A stretch of 64,000 nt of DNA from Roseomonas sp. AR75 (GCF_005222815.1 NZ_STGB01000004.1:992001-1056000), one strand, 5' to 3'; shown: positions 15,519-25,307, counted from the stretch's first letter. Notes: generated by a model not told the origin, from the sequence alone. Program-made: numbers and translations.

Positions 15519-18500
15519 CACGACAAGGATATCCGTCGCGGCCAGCGCCGGTTGCAGGGCGAGGGTGGCGATGGCGACGGCCGCCCCCCCGCTGCTGCCA
15601 TCCGCATCCCAGCTCAGCACGCCGGTTGCCGCGTCGTAGAGAAACTGCGGCATCGCCGCATTGGGCGCGCCCGGCGCGAGGCGCGCCGCATCCAGGGTGC
15701 CGAGCGGCAGCATTCCGCCGAAGCCGGCCGAGGAGATCCAGATCGCATCCTGTCCGGGCGCGAAGCCGAGGATGAGATCCTCGCCCTCATCCGGCGCGTC
15801 GAAGCGGAAGGCGTCCGCCCCCGCTTCGCCGGCGAGCGTGTCGTTCCCCGCGCCGCCCGCAAGAACATCGCCGCCGAGGCCGCCGAGCAGCCGGTCGGCT
15901 CCACTACCGCCCAGCAGCGTGTCCGCGCCGCCGAAGCCGAACAGGCTGTCCTCGCCATCCGCGCCCTGCAGCAGGTTGCCCGCCGCGGTGCCGAGCAGCC
16001 GGTTCGCGAGCGCATTGCCCGTGCCGTCCGTGGCGCTGCCGAGCAGGACCAGGTTCTCGACCTCCTCCGGCAGGACCAGGCTGATGCGGGACTGCACGGT
16101 GTCCACGCCGCCGCCGGCCGCTTCCACAAGCATGTCTCCGGCATTGTCCACCAGGAACAGGTCGTCGCCCGATCCGCCTTCCATCGTGTCGGCGCCGAGC
16201 CCGCCATCGAGGATGTCGTCGCCGCCTTCGCCGCGCAGCCGGTTGGCACCGGCATTGCCGATGATGAGGTTCCCGAGCGCATTGCCTGTGCCGTCGGCAG
16301 CGCTGCCGATGAGCACCAGCTTCTCGACCTCCGCATCCAGCGTGTGGCTCACGCGCGCCTGCACGATGTCGACGCCACCGCCCGGCAGCTCGACCACCCG
16401 GTCGCCGGCATTGTCCACCACGAACAGGTCGTTGCCCGCGCCGCCCTCCATCGTGTCGGCGCCGAGCCCGCCATCGATTCGGTCATTGCCGTCCTCGCCG
16501 CGCAGCAGGTTCGCGGCGTTGTTGCCGTTGAGCCGATTGGCAAGAGCATTGCCGGTGCCCTGCAGCGCGGCGCTGCCGAGGATCAACTGTTCCACATTCG
16601 CGGGCAGCGTGTAGTCCACCAGCGCCAGGACGACGTCATACCCGCCATTCGCGGCTTCGCTGATGACGTCGCCGATCGTGTCCACGACATAGGCGTCGCC
16701 ACCGCCATTGCCCTCCATGCTGTCGGATCCCTCGCCGCCGATCAGCCGATCCGCGCCGCCAGAACCGATCAGCGTGTCGTTGCCCAATGCGCCGGAAAGC
16801 AGGTTGCCGGCCGCATTGCCGATGATGAGGTTGTCGCGGGCATTGCCGGTGCCGTCGATCGTGTCCGCGCCGAGCAGCACCAGGTTCTCGAACTGGCCCT
16901 GCAGCGTGAAGGAGACGCGGCTATGCACCGTGTCCGTCCCGCCATCCACGCCCTCCAGCAGGATGTCGCCGGGCTCGTAGACATAGGTGTCGTTGCCGTC
17001 GCCTCCGACCATCGTGTCCGCGCCGCCGGCGCCATCCAGCGTATCGTCGCCCGCCATGCCATCGAGGCGGTTGGCTGCGTCATTGCCGAGAATCGCATTG
17101 TCGCGGTCGTTGCCGGTGCCGGTGATCGCGGCGTCGCCGAAGAACGTGAGATCCTCGACATGCGCCGGCAGCGCATAGCCGATGTTCGTCAGCACGAGGT
17201 CGCGGCCCTCATCGGCCTGTTCCTCGACGACATCGCCGGGCGCGAGCACCGTGTAGATGTCGTTGCCGCCGCCCCCGGCCAGGGTGTTGTCGCCAGGGCC
17301 GCCGATCAGCCTGTCATTGCCCTCGCCACCGCTCAGCGAATCCGCGCCAGGCCCGCCGAACAGCGTGTCCGCGCCGTCGCCGCCATCCAGCGTGTCGTCG
17401 CCCTGCTGGCCGCGCAGCGTGTCGTTGCCTCCGAAGCCGAAGAGCTGATCCGGCCCGGAATGGCCGATCACCTCGTCATCGGTGCCGAGACCGCCCAGCG
17501 GAATGGGATCGCCCTCATCGTCGAAGAACACGTCCGGCCGGCTGGTGTCGAATGCGATCACGGCCCAGGTGGCGGGGTTGACGATGCGCAGCACCTGCGT
17601 CGCGTCCCGCGAAGCAAGGCCGCTTCCGGTCTCCGTCGCGCGCACGACGAAGACATCCTCCAGGTACTCGGCGCCGGCGAAGTCCAGCGGCGCATCCTGC
17701 ACATAGGTGAAGCCGCCATCCGGCAGCAGGTCCAGCGTGCCGAAGCTGGGGCCGCTGACCAGCGAGAGGGAGAAGTCGTCGCCTTCCGCGTCCGCGGCCA
17801 GCACATCGCCATCCAGCGTGCCACCGGGGGAGAGCGGATAGAGCAGGGAGGCTATGTCAGGGGTGTCGTTCACCGGCGTCACGGCGATCGCGACGCGCTG
17901 CGTGGCGATGCCGTCGCGTGTCAGGGGATCCACGCCCTCGCCCGCGATCTCGGCGCCGGATGTTCCCGCAAGCTCGCGGAAGCCGAGGCCGGTCGTCGCG
18001 ACATAGGCGAAGCTGCCCATGTCGCCGGAGCCGTCTCTGGGCCCGCGGTAGTACAGCGTGGCCAGCGTCTCCGGCGACAGCGTGTCGCCGAGCGCCACCA
18101 CCTGCTCGATCAGCACGGTCAGGCCCGTTCCCGCGAAGGCGGGGTCGGGCGTGCGGAAGAACACCGTGCCCTGCGTCGGCAGTTCCGTCACCGTGATGGT
18201 CAGGGCATGGCCCAGCGGATCGAAGGGCGCGTCGATGCCCAGCGCGACGCCGGCAACCGGCGGGTCTGGCGGTAGGCCGAGCACGCGGTCGGGCGTGCCG
18301 GGCGCCGCGCCCTCCAGGGCATAGGTGAAGGTATCCGCCGCGGTGCCGTAATCCTGGCCTGCCAGAACCTTCAGCGCTGCCAGGTCGGATGCGGCGAAGC
18401 TGTCGCCGACGGCGAGCGGCGTCCCATCGGGGCGGAGCAGCTGCGCGGTCCCGGGCAGCGCGACGACGCGATACAGGGCGCCGGCCGCGACCTCCGCCGC

Positions 18501-21500
18501 GGGCGCCCGCGCATTCAGCCCGAACGGCTCGCGCGCATCCTCGGCGATGTGGAGGCTGCGGTCTGCCTGCACGACAGGATCAAGGCTGTCGAGGCGGATC
18601 TCCTCGCCGCCGATGATGACGCGCTCGACGCCGATCAGCTCAAAGATCGCCGGCGCGGCATCTGCCAGCTCGATGACATGGTCCATCGGTGGGATCGCGC
18701 CCAGGGCGATCGGCGTGTTGTCCTGCGGCGCATAGAGGCTGCTCACGCCGTTGAAGTCGATGATCTGCTGCGGCGTGACGATCTGCGGGCTGAACATCAG
18801 GTCGCCGAGGCGCAGCACGCGCGCGCCGTCCGGCGTCAGGATCAGCTGCACCAGGCCTTCGCCCTCGAAGACCACGGTGTCGACGCCGGTGTTCTCGGCG
18901 CCGTCGATGACCGTGGTGCGGAGATCGACGGGAAGGAGTTCGTAGGAGCCGTCAGGCGTCTGGCCGACATGGACCGTGTCCGCGCCGTCGCCGAGTTGGA
19001 TCGTCTGCCCCATGCCCGTCAGCTGAACGCTGTCGTCGCCCGATCCGAGCAGGATGGTCGCTGGGCCGATGCCGAGCAGCGTCAGGGTGTCGTTGCCCGC
19101 ACCGAGGTCAAGCTCGGTGACTGGCCCGCCCGGCGGCAGGGCAGTCTGCAGGAACCGGGCGGGATAATCGAACTCGACCCGCCGGACTGCGCCGCCTTCG
19201 CTCAGATCGAAGACGTCGATCTGAAGGGCAATGGTGGGTTCCGCCACGATCGGTGCAAGCGAGAGGTCGAGCAGCACGGTGTCGGCATGCGCGGAGCCGA
19301 GGAAGCGCTCGGCATTCGCCGCCTGATCGCCGGCGGCATGATTGCCCGCGGGCAGGCCCAGGCCGCGGTTGTCGAGCACGATGCCGCTTCCCGCCGCCAT
19401 CAGGTTCAGCGTGACTCCTTCCGGCGCCAGCGCGTAGCTGACGGTGTCGAAGCCACCGCGCCCGTCCATGGAATCGGCGCCGCCCATACCCTCGAAGACG
19501 TTGTCGCGCGCGTCGCCGAGCAGCGTGTCCGCGGCGGCGCTGGCTATGACGTTCTCGATGCCGAACAGCGTCGCCTTCTCGATGAGGTCGTCATTACCGC
19601 GCAGCCAGTTCGCCTCGCCATAGACCACGCGCTGGCCGGTGACGGTGCTGATCGTGGTGTTGGCCGGCGCCGCATCGAGGTCCACCACGGCGCGCGCCGT
19701 CGGCGCGACGGAGGGGTAGAAGCTGAGGCCGCGGTCGAAGCGCAAATCGAGCGTGTCGCTGCCGGCACCGCCCCAGAGGAAGGAGCCGAAATCGGTGATG
19801 CTGCTGGAACTGCCGACTTTTACTTCGCCCACATTGACGCGCGGGGAAGCGCTGGTGGTGGTGGCGTCCGGATCCAGCCCGCGGAGCTGGTTCAGCAGCG
19901 TGGGCACGCCGGTCGGGCCGAGGAAGCCGCCGCCGCGACGGGGGATCCCGCCTTGACCGGGGAAGGAGAAATCGTTCGAGAGGCTCTCGCCCTGGCCGAA
20001 GCCGAGCCGGTCGTCGCCAGCACCGCCTTCGATATAGTCGTCGCCGCCGTTGCCGAACAGCGCGTTGTCCCGCGAATTGCCGAAGATGCGGTCATCGTTC
20101 TGCGTGCCGATGATGCCTTCGATGCCTTGGAGCGTATCGTAGGAAAGGGTGGTGGCGGCGGAACGCAGCGAGGTCGCGGTGTTCACGCTGAGCACGGAGC
20201 CGGAGTAGCTGCTGCTCCGGATGTCGTCGTTGCCGTTGTGCTTGTCGAGGTAATCGGCCTGCGTCTGCCCCTGCGCAAGCGGCAAGGGAATGCTCAAACC
20301 GATGATCGCGCTTCGCGTGAAGCCCGAATAGATCTCGCTCACGGGCGCATAGCCGTCGTTCCACCCGGTCTCGATGCCGAGGAAGCCGCTATGCGTGTAG
20401 TCGAAGCGGCCGCTGCCGCTGACCGAGGTCAGCCAGATCTGCGAGCGCAGCTCCGGCGCGATGATGGAAGCGAAGCCGGCTGCGCCGCCTTCGTCCAGCC
20501 GGGCGGAGAGATAAGGTGCGTCGGTCACCCTGTACGTGAAGGTCAGGTCGCGGTCGGTCGTTCCGATGATGTCGCCGAAGATGTTCTCCGTGATCGTCTT
20601 GTAGCGGCCCTTGCCGCCGACGCTGCCGGTGAGAACCTTGTTGTTCACCTCGAAGGCGGCGATGTCGAAGCCGTCGCCGCCGACGAAATTGCCGTTGCCC
20701 GTGACATTCGCCGCTTCCGCATTGGCAAGCAGGACACGGGCGAACAGGTCGTCGCCGCTGCCGCCGAGCAGCATGTCATTGCCGCCCTGCGCGGCGAGCC
20801 GGTCGTTGCCTCCGCCGCCATCCAGCGTTTCCGTGCGGGTGGAACCGATGAGGATGTCGTCGAAATCCGTGCCGGTGACGCGCTCGATTCCGGTCAGCAG
20901 GTCGCCTTGCGCCTCTCCGCGATAGCCGCGGCCGATGCCCTCGACATCGAGGTCGATGAACACGCTGGTCGGGGCGTCCGCATAGCTGACCCGGTCGGTT
21001 CCCAGTCCACCTGCCATGGAGTCGGCGCCGCGCCCGCCGATCAGCAGGTCGTTGCCGTCGCCCCCCGTGAGCGTGTCGTTGCCATCCCGTCCTTCCAGCG
21101 TCGCGGCACCGATGGGAATGATCGGAAAGTCGTTGAAGTCGCCGCCATCCAGCGTGTCGGCGGCCGAAGGTGCCACCTCCAGCCGGTTGCCTTCGGCGTC
21201 GCCGATCAGCCGCGTCGGCGTCGAGAGCGCGCTGCGCAGGTTCTCGAAGCCGGTGAGCTCCGCCATCACGCCGCCGGCGTCCGAGACGATGCCGAGGGAC
21301 AGGTCGATGAGCGTCGGCAGCTTCGGCCCGTCCGCGACAAGCTCCAGCCAGTCCTCCCCCTCGCCGCCATCGAGCAATCCCGGCATGCTGCCCGCCCGCC
21401 ATCCGCCATTGCCGATGATCACCAGGTCGTTGCCGGCGCCGGCACGCAGCACGAGGTCGAGCTGGCGAAGCAGGATTTCGTCTTCCCCGCCGAGCGTCTC

Positions 21501-23990
21501 GATTTCGGCAAGCGCGCCCAGCGCGTCAGCGACCTGGTCGATGCGCACCAGGTCGGCCGCGTCGGTCAGGCGCAGGCGCTCGATGTCGCTGAGGAAGGTC
21601 ACTGCCCATACGGGCGCCTGCGGCGTGCCCGGCCGCAGGACCACATAGGGGACGAAGCCTTCGGGCGGCGAGCCGGCCCACACGGCCACGCCGGCGCGCT
21701 CGCCCGCGCGGATGGTGGCCGACAGGTCGCCGCTGAGGACGCGCCCGTCGAGGCCGCCGAAGTCGAGCACGTCCTGGCCGTCGCCACCCTCGATCGTCGC
21801 CGCGCCTTCGCCGGGCTCGATCGTGTCGGCGCCGCCGAGGCCGCGGATGCTGTCGGCTCCGGCGAAGCCGATGATGCGGTCGTCGCCCTCCGTGCCGTCC
21901 AGCGTGTCGGCCTGCGGCGTGCCGAGGATCGCGTCGCCGAACTCGGGCGCCGGCGGCTCGGCGCCGAGCACGAAGCTCGCCAGGTGGCTGTCCTGCAGCC
22001 GAAACGCCTTGTTGTAGAGATCGACGATCTCGAGGTTCAGCAGCGGGAAGGATTCGCGGAACAGCGGGCCGAGATCGATGTCGAAGCCGGCGCCGAGGGT
22101 GAAGGGTCCGATGTCGATGCTGGCATCGAATTCCGCGCTGGCCGCGAGGCCCGAGAGCAGCAGCGAGAGGTCGAATTCCAGGCCGGTACGGTTGGTGGCC
22201 AGCGGATAGGCCTGCGTCTCCACCTCCACGAAGGTGGTCTCGCCGTCGTAACGCAGGCTGAGCGCGCCAATGTCGCGCAGGAAGGGCGTTTGCTGCAGCG
22301 GCGAGACCACCTCCGCCACCTGCTGGCGATACAGGCTGTCCGACGGATCGAAGGCGACCGGGATGATCTCGATCTGCGCGCCGGCGCCGCTGCCGCGGCT
22401 GATGCGGTAGCCGACCTCGACACCGCTGAGATCAAGCTCGACCGTCTGGTCTTCGCCCAGGATGGGCGCGCTGCGCGCCATCACCGTCCCCGCATCGAGG
22501 TCCAGCCATTCGGTCGTGCCGGCAGGCCGCCAGACCATGCGGCCGCCGATGCTGCCGGTCTGGCCGGTGAAGGCGCCGGGGATGCCGTCCTCGAAATCCA
22601 CGAACAGCTCGAGATCCCGCGCATAGGTCAGGTTCTGCGACGCCAGGTCCCGCAGCTCCGCTTGCACCGCCGCGTCCTGGAAGACGCCGGTCGGGTCGTA
22701 GACGAGCTGCCGCTCGACCTGCACGACGTCGACGAACTTCTCCGCGCCCTTGCTGCCGTCATCGTTCAGCGCATAGAAGCTCAGGCGAGTGCGCAGCTCC
22801 GGCGTCAGGGTGAATTCCTGCACCAGCGGCAGTACCGCTTCGAGTTCCACGTCGAACAGGTTGTAGTAGAAGCCCGCCGAGAAGCTGAGCGGGCCGATGC
22901 TGCCTTCCAGCGGCGGAAAGCCGAACTCGAGCGGGGGAAAGGCGCCGCCGGTTGCGAATGTGATGAGCCCGTCCACGTCGAGGACGAGGCGCGCGAGATC
23001 GTCCTTGTTGCCCTCCGCGATGTTGTTCCCGTCGGCATCCAGGTCCTCGACGATCTCGCCGTTCAGCAGCTTGCGCCTGGGGTCGGTGACGAAGACGCCG
23101 TCGAGCAATTTCGAAGCGGTGTTGATGCTGGGAACGAGGATGTCGATGGAGCCGAGATCGATGCCGGAAAGATCGGGTTCCTCCTCCTCCTCCTCCTCCT
23201 CCTCCTCGTCATCCTTGGGCGGGACCTCCTCGCCTTCCTCCTTTACCTCGGCCTTCGGCTTCTCCTTTGCCTTCGGTGAGGAGACGAAGGTGTTGAGTGG
23301 GACGCTGATGCCCGCGAACTGGTCGTTGGCGTCGTAGGCCGGGTCGAGGCCGGCCATGTCCACCAGCTCCTCGGTGGTGACGCCGAGCAGGTTGACAGGG
23401 TCCGCCGCGCCTTCCGCGGTCTGTCGCGCCGTGTCCACCGAGATGAGCGGGATGGTCGTGCTCGGCGAGAAATCGGCCAGCTTGTAGATCCGGTTGTTGC
23501 CGGCGACGCCGAGCTCGGCTGCGAGCAGCACATCGAGGGCGGCGACCAGGTCGAGCTGGAAGCGCAGGCTCGGGAAGCTGGTGGTGAAGCCGGAGTCCTG
23601 GCCGAAATCCGGTGTGCCGGCGAAGTAGATCGAGACGATCTCGTTGTTGTCCGCGACCGGATCCAGATCCGGAAATGACAGCGCGAGGTCGTACGGCAGG
23701 ATCGCATCGATCGAGCCGGGGTCGAAGGCGGCGGTGATGTCGAGGCCGAAGACCGCGCGCAACTCGCCGAACAAACGGGCCCGGAACAGCTCGACATTGC
23801 CGATGAAGGGGAGGTTCGCGGAGACCGCGCCGCCGAGGCTGAACGGCCCGCCGAAAGGCGTCGGGCGGCCCACGCCAAAGAACTCATGATAGGGCTCCGG
23901 CGGTTGATTGCCGCCGAATTGTCCACCCGAGGGTTCGAAGATTACCGAGTCCAGGAGTGAGACATAGCCGTCGCGGTAGGTTGTTCCCAT
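15513..23990 (-). CDS. Giant RTX (hemolysin-type calcium-binding repeat) secreted protein
   Basis: 2825 residues without a Sec signal. Residues 1 to ~685 are a beta-rich region with no repeats, including an acidic linker of ten Glu near 260-271. RTX nonapeptides (GGxGxDxLx) occur in blocks from ~688, e.g. GGDGNDLLIGG and GNGGDDYIEGG, separated by beta-rich spacers. A cadherin/VCBS-like domain (VNDTPDIA, LLPDGGFTYVQDAP) lies near 2030-2130. Tandem modules of 89 or 98 residues fill ~2293-2658, followed by a last RTX block. The end (FLYDAATGVLSWDADG...DILVVA) resembles C-terminal type I secretion signals. RTX repeats bind calcium outside the cell, and the protein is probably an adhesin, S-layer or surface protein. 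No HlyB/HlyD/TolC genes are next to it. Confidence 0.9.
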   Translation of the reverse strand: MGTTYRDGYVSLLDSVIFEPSGGQFGGNQPPEPYHEFFGVGRPTPFGGPFSLGGAVSANLPFIGNVELFRARLFGELRAVFGLDITAAFDPGSIDAILPYDLALSFPDLDPVADNNEIVSIYFAGTPDFGQDSGFTTSFPSLRFQLDLVAALDVLLAAELGVAGNNRIYKLADFSPSTTIPLISVDTARQTAEGAADPVNLLGVTTEELVDMAGLDPAYDANDQFAGISVPLNTFVSSPKAKEKPKAEVKEEGEEVPPKDDEEEEEEEEEEPDLSGIDLGSIDILVPSINTASKLLDGVFVTDPRRKLLNGEIVEDLDADGNNIAEGNKDDLARLVLDVDGLITFATGGAFPPLEFGFPPLEGSIGPLSFSAGFYYNLFDVELEAVLPLVQEFTLTPELRTRLSFYALNDDGSKGAEKFVDVVQVERQLVYDPTGVFQDAAVQAELRDLASQNLTYARDLELFVDFEDGIPGAFTGQTGSIGGRMVWRPAGTTEWLDLDAGTVMARSAPILGEDQTVELDLSGVEVGYRISRGSGAGAQIEIIPVAFDPSDSLYRQQVAEVVSPLQQTPFLRDIGALSLRYDGETTFVEVETQAYPLATNRTGLEFDLSLLLSGLAASAEFDASIDIGPFTLGAGFDIDLGPLFRESFPLLNLEIVDLYNKAFRLQDSHLASFVLGAEPPAPEFGDAILGTPQADTLDGTEGDDRIIGFAGADSIRGLGGADTIEPGEGAATIEGGDGQDVLDFGGLDGRVLSGDLSATIRAGERAGVAVWAGSPPEGFVPYVVLRPGTPQAPVWAVTFLSDIERLRLTDAADLVRIDQVADALGALAEIETLGGEDEILLRQLDLVLRAGAGNDLVIIGNGGWRAGSMPGLLDGGEGEDWLELVADGPKLPTLIDLSLGIVSDAGGVMAELTGFENLRSALSTPTRLIGDAEGNRLEVAPSAADTLDGGDFNDFPIIPIGAATLEGRDGNDTLTGGDGNDLLIGGRGADSMAGGLGTDRVSYADAPTSVFIDLDVEGIGRGYRGEAQGDLLTGIERVTGTDFDDILIGSTRTETLDGGGGNDRLAAQGGNDMLLGGSGDDLFARVLLANAEAANVTGNGNFVGGDGFDIAAFEVNNKVLTGSVGGKGRYKTITENIFGDIIGTTDRDLTFTYRVTDAPYLSARLDEGGAAGFASIIAPELRSQIWLTSVSGSGRFDYTHSGFLGIETGWNDGYAPVSEIYSGFTRSAIIGLSIPLPLAQGQTQADYLDKHNGNDDIRSSSYSGSVLSVNTATSLRSAATTLSYDTLQGIEGIIGTQNDDRIFGNSRDNALFGNGGDDYIEGGAGDDRLGFGQGESLSNDFSFPGQGGIPRRGGGFLGPTGVPTLLNQLRGLDPDATTTSASPRVNVGEVKVGSSSSITDFGSFLWGGAGSDTLDLRFDRGLSFYPSVAPTARAVVDLDAAPANTTISTVTGQRVVYGEANWLRGNDDLIEKATLFGIENVIASAAADTLLGDARDNVFEGMGGADSMDGRGGFDTVSYALAPEGVTLNLMAAGSGIVLDNRGLGLPAGNHAAGDQAANAERFLGSAHADTVLLDLSLAPIVAEPTIALQIDVFDLSEGGAVRRVEFDYPARFLQTALPPGGPVTELDLGAGNDTLTLLGIGPATILLGSGDDSVQLTGMGQTIQLGDGADTVHVGQTPDGSYELLPVDLRTTVIDGAENTGVDTVVFEGEGLVQLILTPDGARVLRLGDLMFSPQIVTPQQIIDFNGVSSLYAPQDNTPIALGAIPPMDHVIELADAAPAIFELIGVERVIIGGEEIRLDSLDPVVQADRSLHIAEDAREPFGLNARAPAAEVAAGALYRVVALPGTAQLLRPDGTPLAVGDSFAASDLAALKVLAGQDYGTAADTFTYALEGAAPGTPDRVLGLPPDPPVAGVALGIDAPFDPLGHALTITVTELPTQGTVFFRTPDPAFAGTGLTVLIEQVVALGDTLSPETLATLYYRGPRDGSGDMGSFAYVATTGLGFRELAGTSGAEIAGEGVDPLTRDGIATQRVAIAVTPVNDTPDIASLLYPLSPGGTLDGDVLAADAEGDDFSLSLVSGPSFGTLDLLPDGGFTYVQDAPLDFAGAEYLEDVFVVRATETGSGLASRDATQVLRIVNPATWAVIAFDTSRPDVFFDDEGDPIPLGGLGTDDEVIGHSGPDQLFGFGGNDTLRGQQGDDTLDGGDGADTLFGGPGADSLSGGEGNDRLIGGPGDNTLAGGGGNDIYTVLAPGDVVEEQADEGRDLVLTNIGYALPAHVEDLTFFGDAAITGTGNDRDNAILGNDAANRLDGMAGDDTLDGAGGADTMVGGDGNDTYVYEPGDILLEGVDGGTDTVHSRVSFTLQGQFENLVLLGADTIDGTGNARDNLIIGNAAGNLLSGALGNDTLIGSGGADRLIGGEGSDSMEGNGGGDAYVVDTIGDVISEAANGGYDVVLALVDYTLPANVEQLILGSAALQGTGNALANRLNGNNAANLLRGEDGNDRIDGGLGADTMEGGAGNDLFVVDNAGDRVVELPGGGVDIVQARVSHTLDAEVEKLVLIGSAADGTGNALGNLIIGNAGANRLRGEGGDDILDGGLGADTMEGGSGDDLFLVDNAGDMLVEAAGGGVDTVQSRISLVLPEEVENLVLLGSATDGTGNALANRLLGTAAGNLLQGADGEDSLFGFGGADTLLGGSGADRLLGGLGGDVLAGGAGNDTLAGEAGADAFRFDAPDEGEDLILGFAPGQDAIWISSAGFGGMLPLGTLDAARLAPGAPNAAMPQFLYDAATGVLSWDADGSSGGAAVAIATLALQPALAATDILVVA
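15748..17110 (-). repeat. Tandem 267-base modules inside the RTX gene
   Basis: Copies start (reading leftward) at 17110, 16843, 16549, 16282 and 16015, each with the peptide GTGN. Spacings are 267, 294, 267 and 267 bases, i.e. 89, 98, 89 and 89 residues. The long copy carries one extra RTX nonapeptide (27 bases). The fifth copy runs into the final RTX block. Each module is two or three nonapeptides, then a D-N-x-G-D region and a beta segment ending in ENLVLLG. Confidence 0.85.
23178..23207 (-). repeat. CTC trinucleotide run coding for ten Glu
   Basis: Nine CTC units plus TTC encode an unbroken run of ten Glu in the RTX N-terminal region. Length changes would stay in frame. The run sits in a charged linker rich in Lys, Glu and Asp. 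Confidence 0.8.
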
Positions 23991-24324
23991 GGCGGTCCAG
24001 CCTGTCCCCTGAGTCTCGAGCCTCCCATGCTCGGCTCTTGGACTAGAGCTATGCTCGATTGAGCTGGAGTGACAATGGTTTATGCCGCAGCGCCGGACGC
24101 CGTGATGGGACTATATTCGGCCTTCACAGCAAGCAGGCGGCAACAGTTCTGTATCGTATTGCGAGACCTCGCTGCCCATACGCGACGGAAGCCGTGTTCG
24201 AAGGCGGGATTCCGCCTGATGCAGCCGGCGCGCGCGGCGGCCAAGCGGCACCGAGGAAGCGGCGAGACGCCGCTCCCACCTCACGTCAACGTGAGTGCGC
24301 CTCAGATCAAACGGAGAACCCGGT
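23991..24324. other. Intergenic region upstream of the RTX gene
   Basis: 334 bases between the RTX start and the aldo/keto reductase stop. It must hold the leftward RTX promoter; an AGGGGACAGG stretch on the minus strand lies 11 bases before the RTX ATG. The only clear structure is a 16-base palindrome at 24280-24295. I see no small gene or RNA gene. Confidence 0.5.
24280..24295. promoter_or_regulatory. Palindrome CTCACGT-CA-ACGTGAG
   Basis: A perfect 7-bp inverted repeat with a 2-base centre. The paired ACGT halves resemble operators of some MerR-family regulators (LiuR/SoxR-like). The loop is too short for an RNA hairpin, so DNA binding is more likely. The nearest promoter it could serve is that of the RTX gene, ~290 bases away. 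Confidence 0.35.
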
Positions 24325-25272
24325 TCAGGTTGCGTGGCCGGTGATGCGGTCGATCTCCGCGGCGTCGTCGGAGCCGAGCGTCCAGGAGCCCGCCGCCGCA
24401 TTCGCACGCACCTGCTCCGGCGAAGTCGCGCCGGCGATGACGCTCGCGACGGGTGCGCGCGACAACAGCCATCCGAAAGCAAGTTCCAGCAGGCTTCGAC
24501 CGCGCGATTCTGCGAAGTCAGCCAGCTTCTCCGTCGTTCCCCAATTGGGCTCGGTCAGGTAGCGGTCGGCCAGGCGCTGCGTCTTCGTCAGCCGCGCGCC
24601 TTCCGGCATCGTCGCGTTGCGCCGGTACTTGCCGGTGAGCAGGCCGCTCGCCAGCGGGAAGAAGGGCAGCAGGCCCAGCCCATGCGCCCGCATCGCGGGC
24701 AACAGGTCGGCCTCGTGCTTGCGCACCAGCAGCGACATCTCATCCTGGCAGGAGACGAAGCCGGAAAGCCCGATGCTGCGCGCGGTCCAAACCGCCTCCA
24801 CCACCTGCCAGGCCGGCAGGTTGCTGCAGCCGGCGTAGCGGATCTTGCCCGCGCGGATCAGGTCTTCCAGCGCGCGCAACGTCTCCTCGATCGGCGTGCG
24901 TGGGTCGGGCCGGTGCTGCTGATAGAGGTCGATCCAGTCGGTCCGCAGCCGCTTCAGGCTCGCCTCGACCGCGGCGATGATGTAGCGGCGGCTCGCGCCG
25001 GCGAGGCGTCCTTCGTCGTCCATCGGCATGGCGAATTTCGTCGCCAGCACGATGTCCTTGCGCCGCGGCCCGAGGATCTCGCCCAGGATCGTCTCCGACC
25101 CGCCGCGCTCGCCATAGACATCGGCCGTATCGAACAAAGTGATGCCGGCATCGAGGGCGGCATGGACAACGGCGCGGCTCGGCTCCAGCCCGATGCGACC
25201 GCCGAAATTGTTGCAGCCGAGCCCGATGGCGGACACCTGCAGGCCGGACCGGCCGAGATTGCGGATCTCCAT
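24325..25272 (-). CDS. Aldo/keto reductase
   Basis: 315 residues from ATG 25272, which has a strong AAAGGAG site 8 bases upstream and opens with MEIRNLGRSGLQVS, the usual AKR beginning. A second in-frame ATG at 25311 overlaps the preceding stop (ATGA), so coupled initiation there is possible. The catalytic residues are visible: Asp and Tyr in LFDTADVYG, Lys in LATKFAM and His in LYQQHRPD. It reduces or oxidises a carbonyl with NADPH in the cytosol; it resembles the AKR11/12-type (YajO/IolS-like) subgroup. It follows an enoyl-CoA hydratase gene in the same operon. Confidence 0.9.
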   Translation of the reverse strand: MEIRNLGRSGLQVSAIGLGCNNFGGRIGLEPSRAVVHAALDAGITLFDTADVYGERGGSETILGEILGPRRKDIVLATKFAMPMDDEGRLAGASRRYIIAAVEASLKRLRTDWIDLYQQHRPDPRTPIEETLRALEDLIRAGKIRYAGCSNLPAWQVVEAVWTARSIGLSGFVSCQDEMSLLVRKHEADLLPAMRAHGLGLLPFFPLASGLLTGKYRRNATMPEGARLTKTQRLADRYLTEPNWGTTEKLADFAESRGRSLLELAFGWLLSRAPVASVIAGATSPEQVRANAAAGSWTLGSDDAAEIDRITGHAT

Positions 25273-25307
25273 GGCGACGACTCCTTTCCGGGACTTCGAA
25301 GCATCGT

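Noticed and set aside
15748..17250. Regular DNA repeats that might be taken for a CRISPR array
   Set aside because: The period is 267-294 bases, copies are diverged and in frame, and they encode RTX modules. CRISPR repeats are 25-40 bases with unique spacers.
15552..18275. Open frame of 907 codons on the plus strand opposite the RTX C-terminus
   Set aside because: Mirrors the RTX codons; periodic VxAxxAxQ peptides come from the repeats on the other strand. No start context or domain.
18549..23279. Open frame of 1576 codons on the plus strand opposite the RTX gene
   Set aside because: It is the antisense shadow of a GC-rich repetitive gene. The peptide is Arg/Ala/Gln-rich without domains, while the minus strand gives clear RTX repeats.
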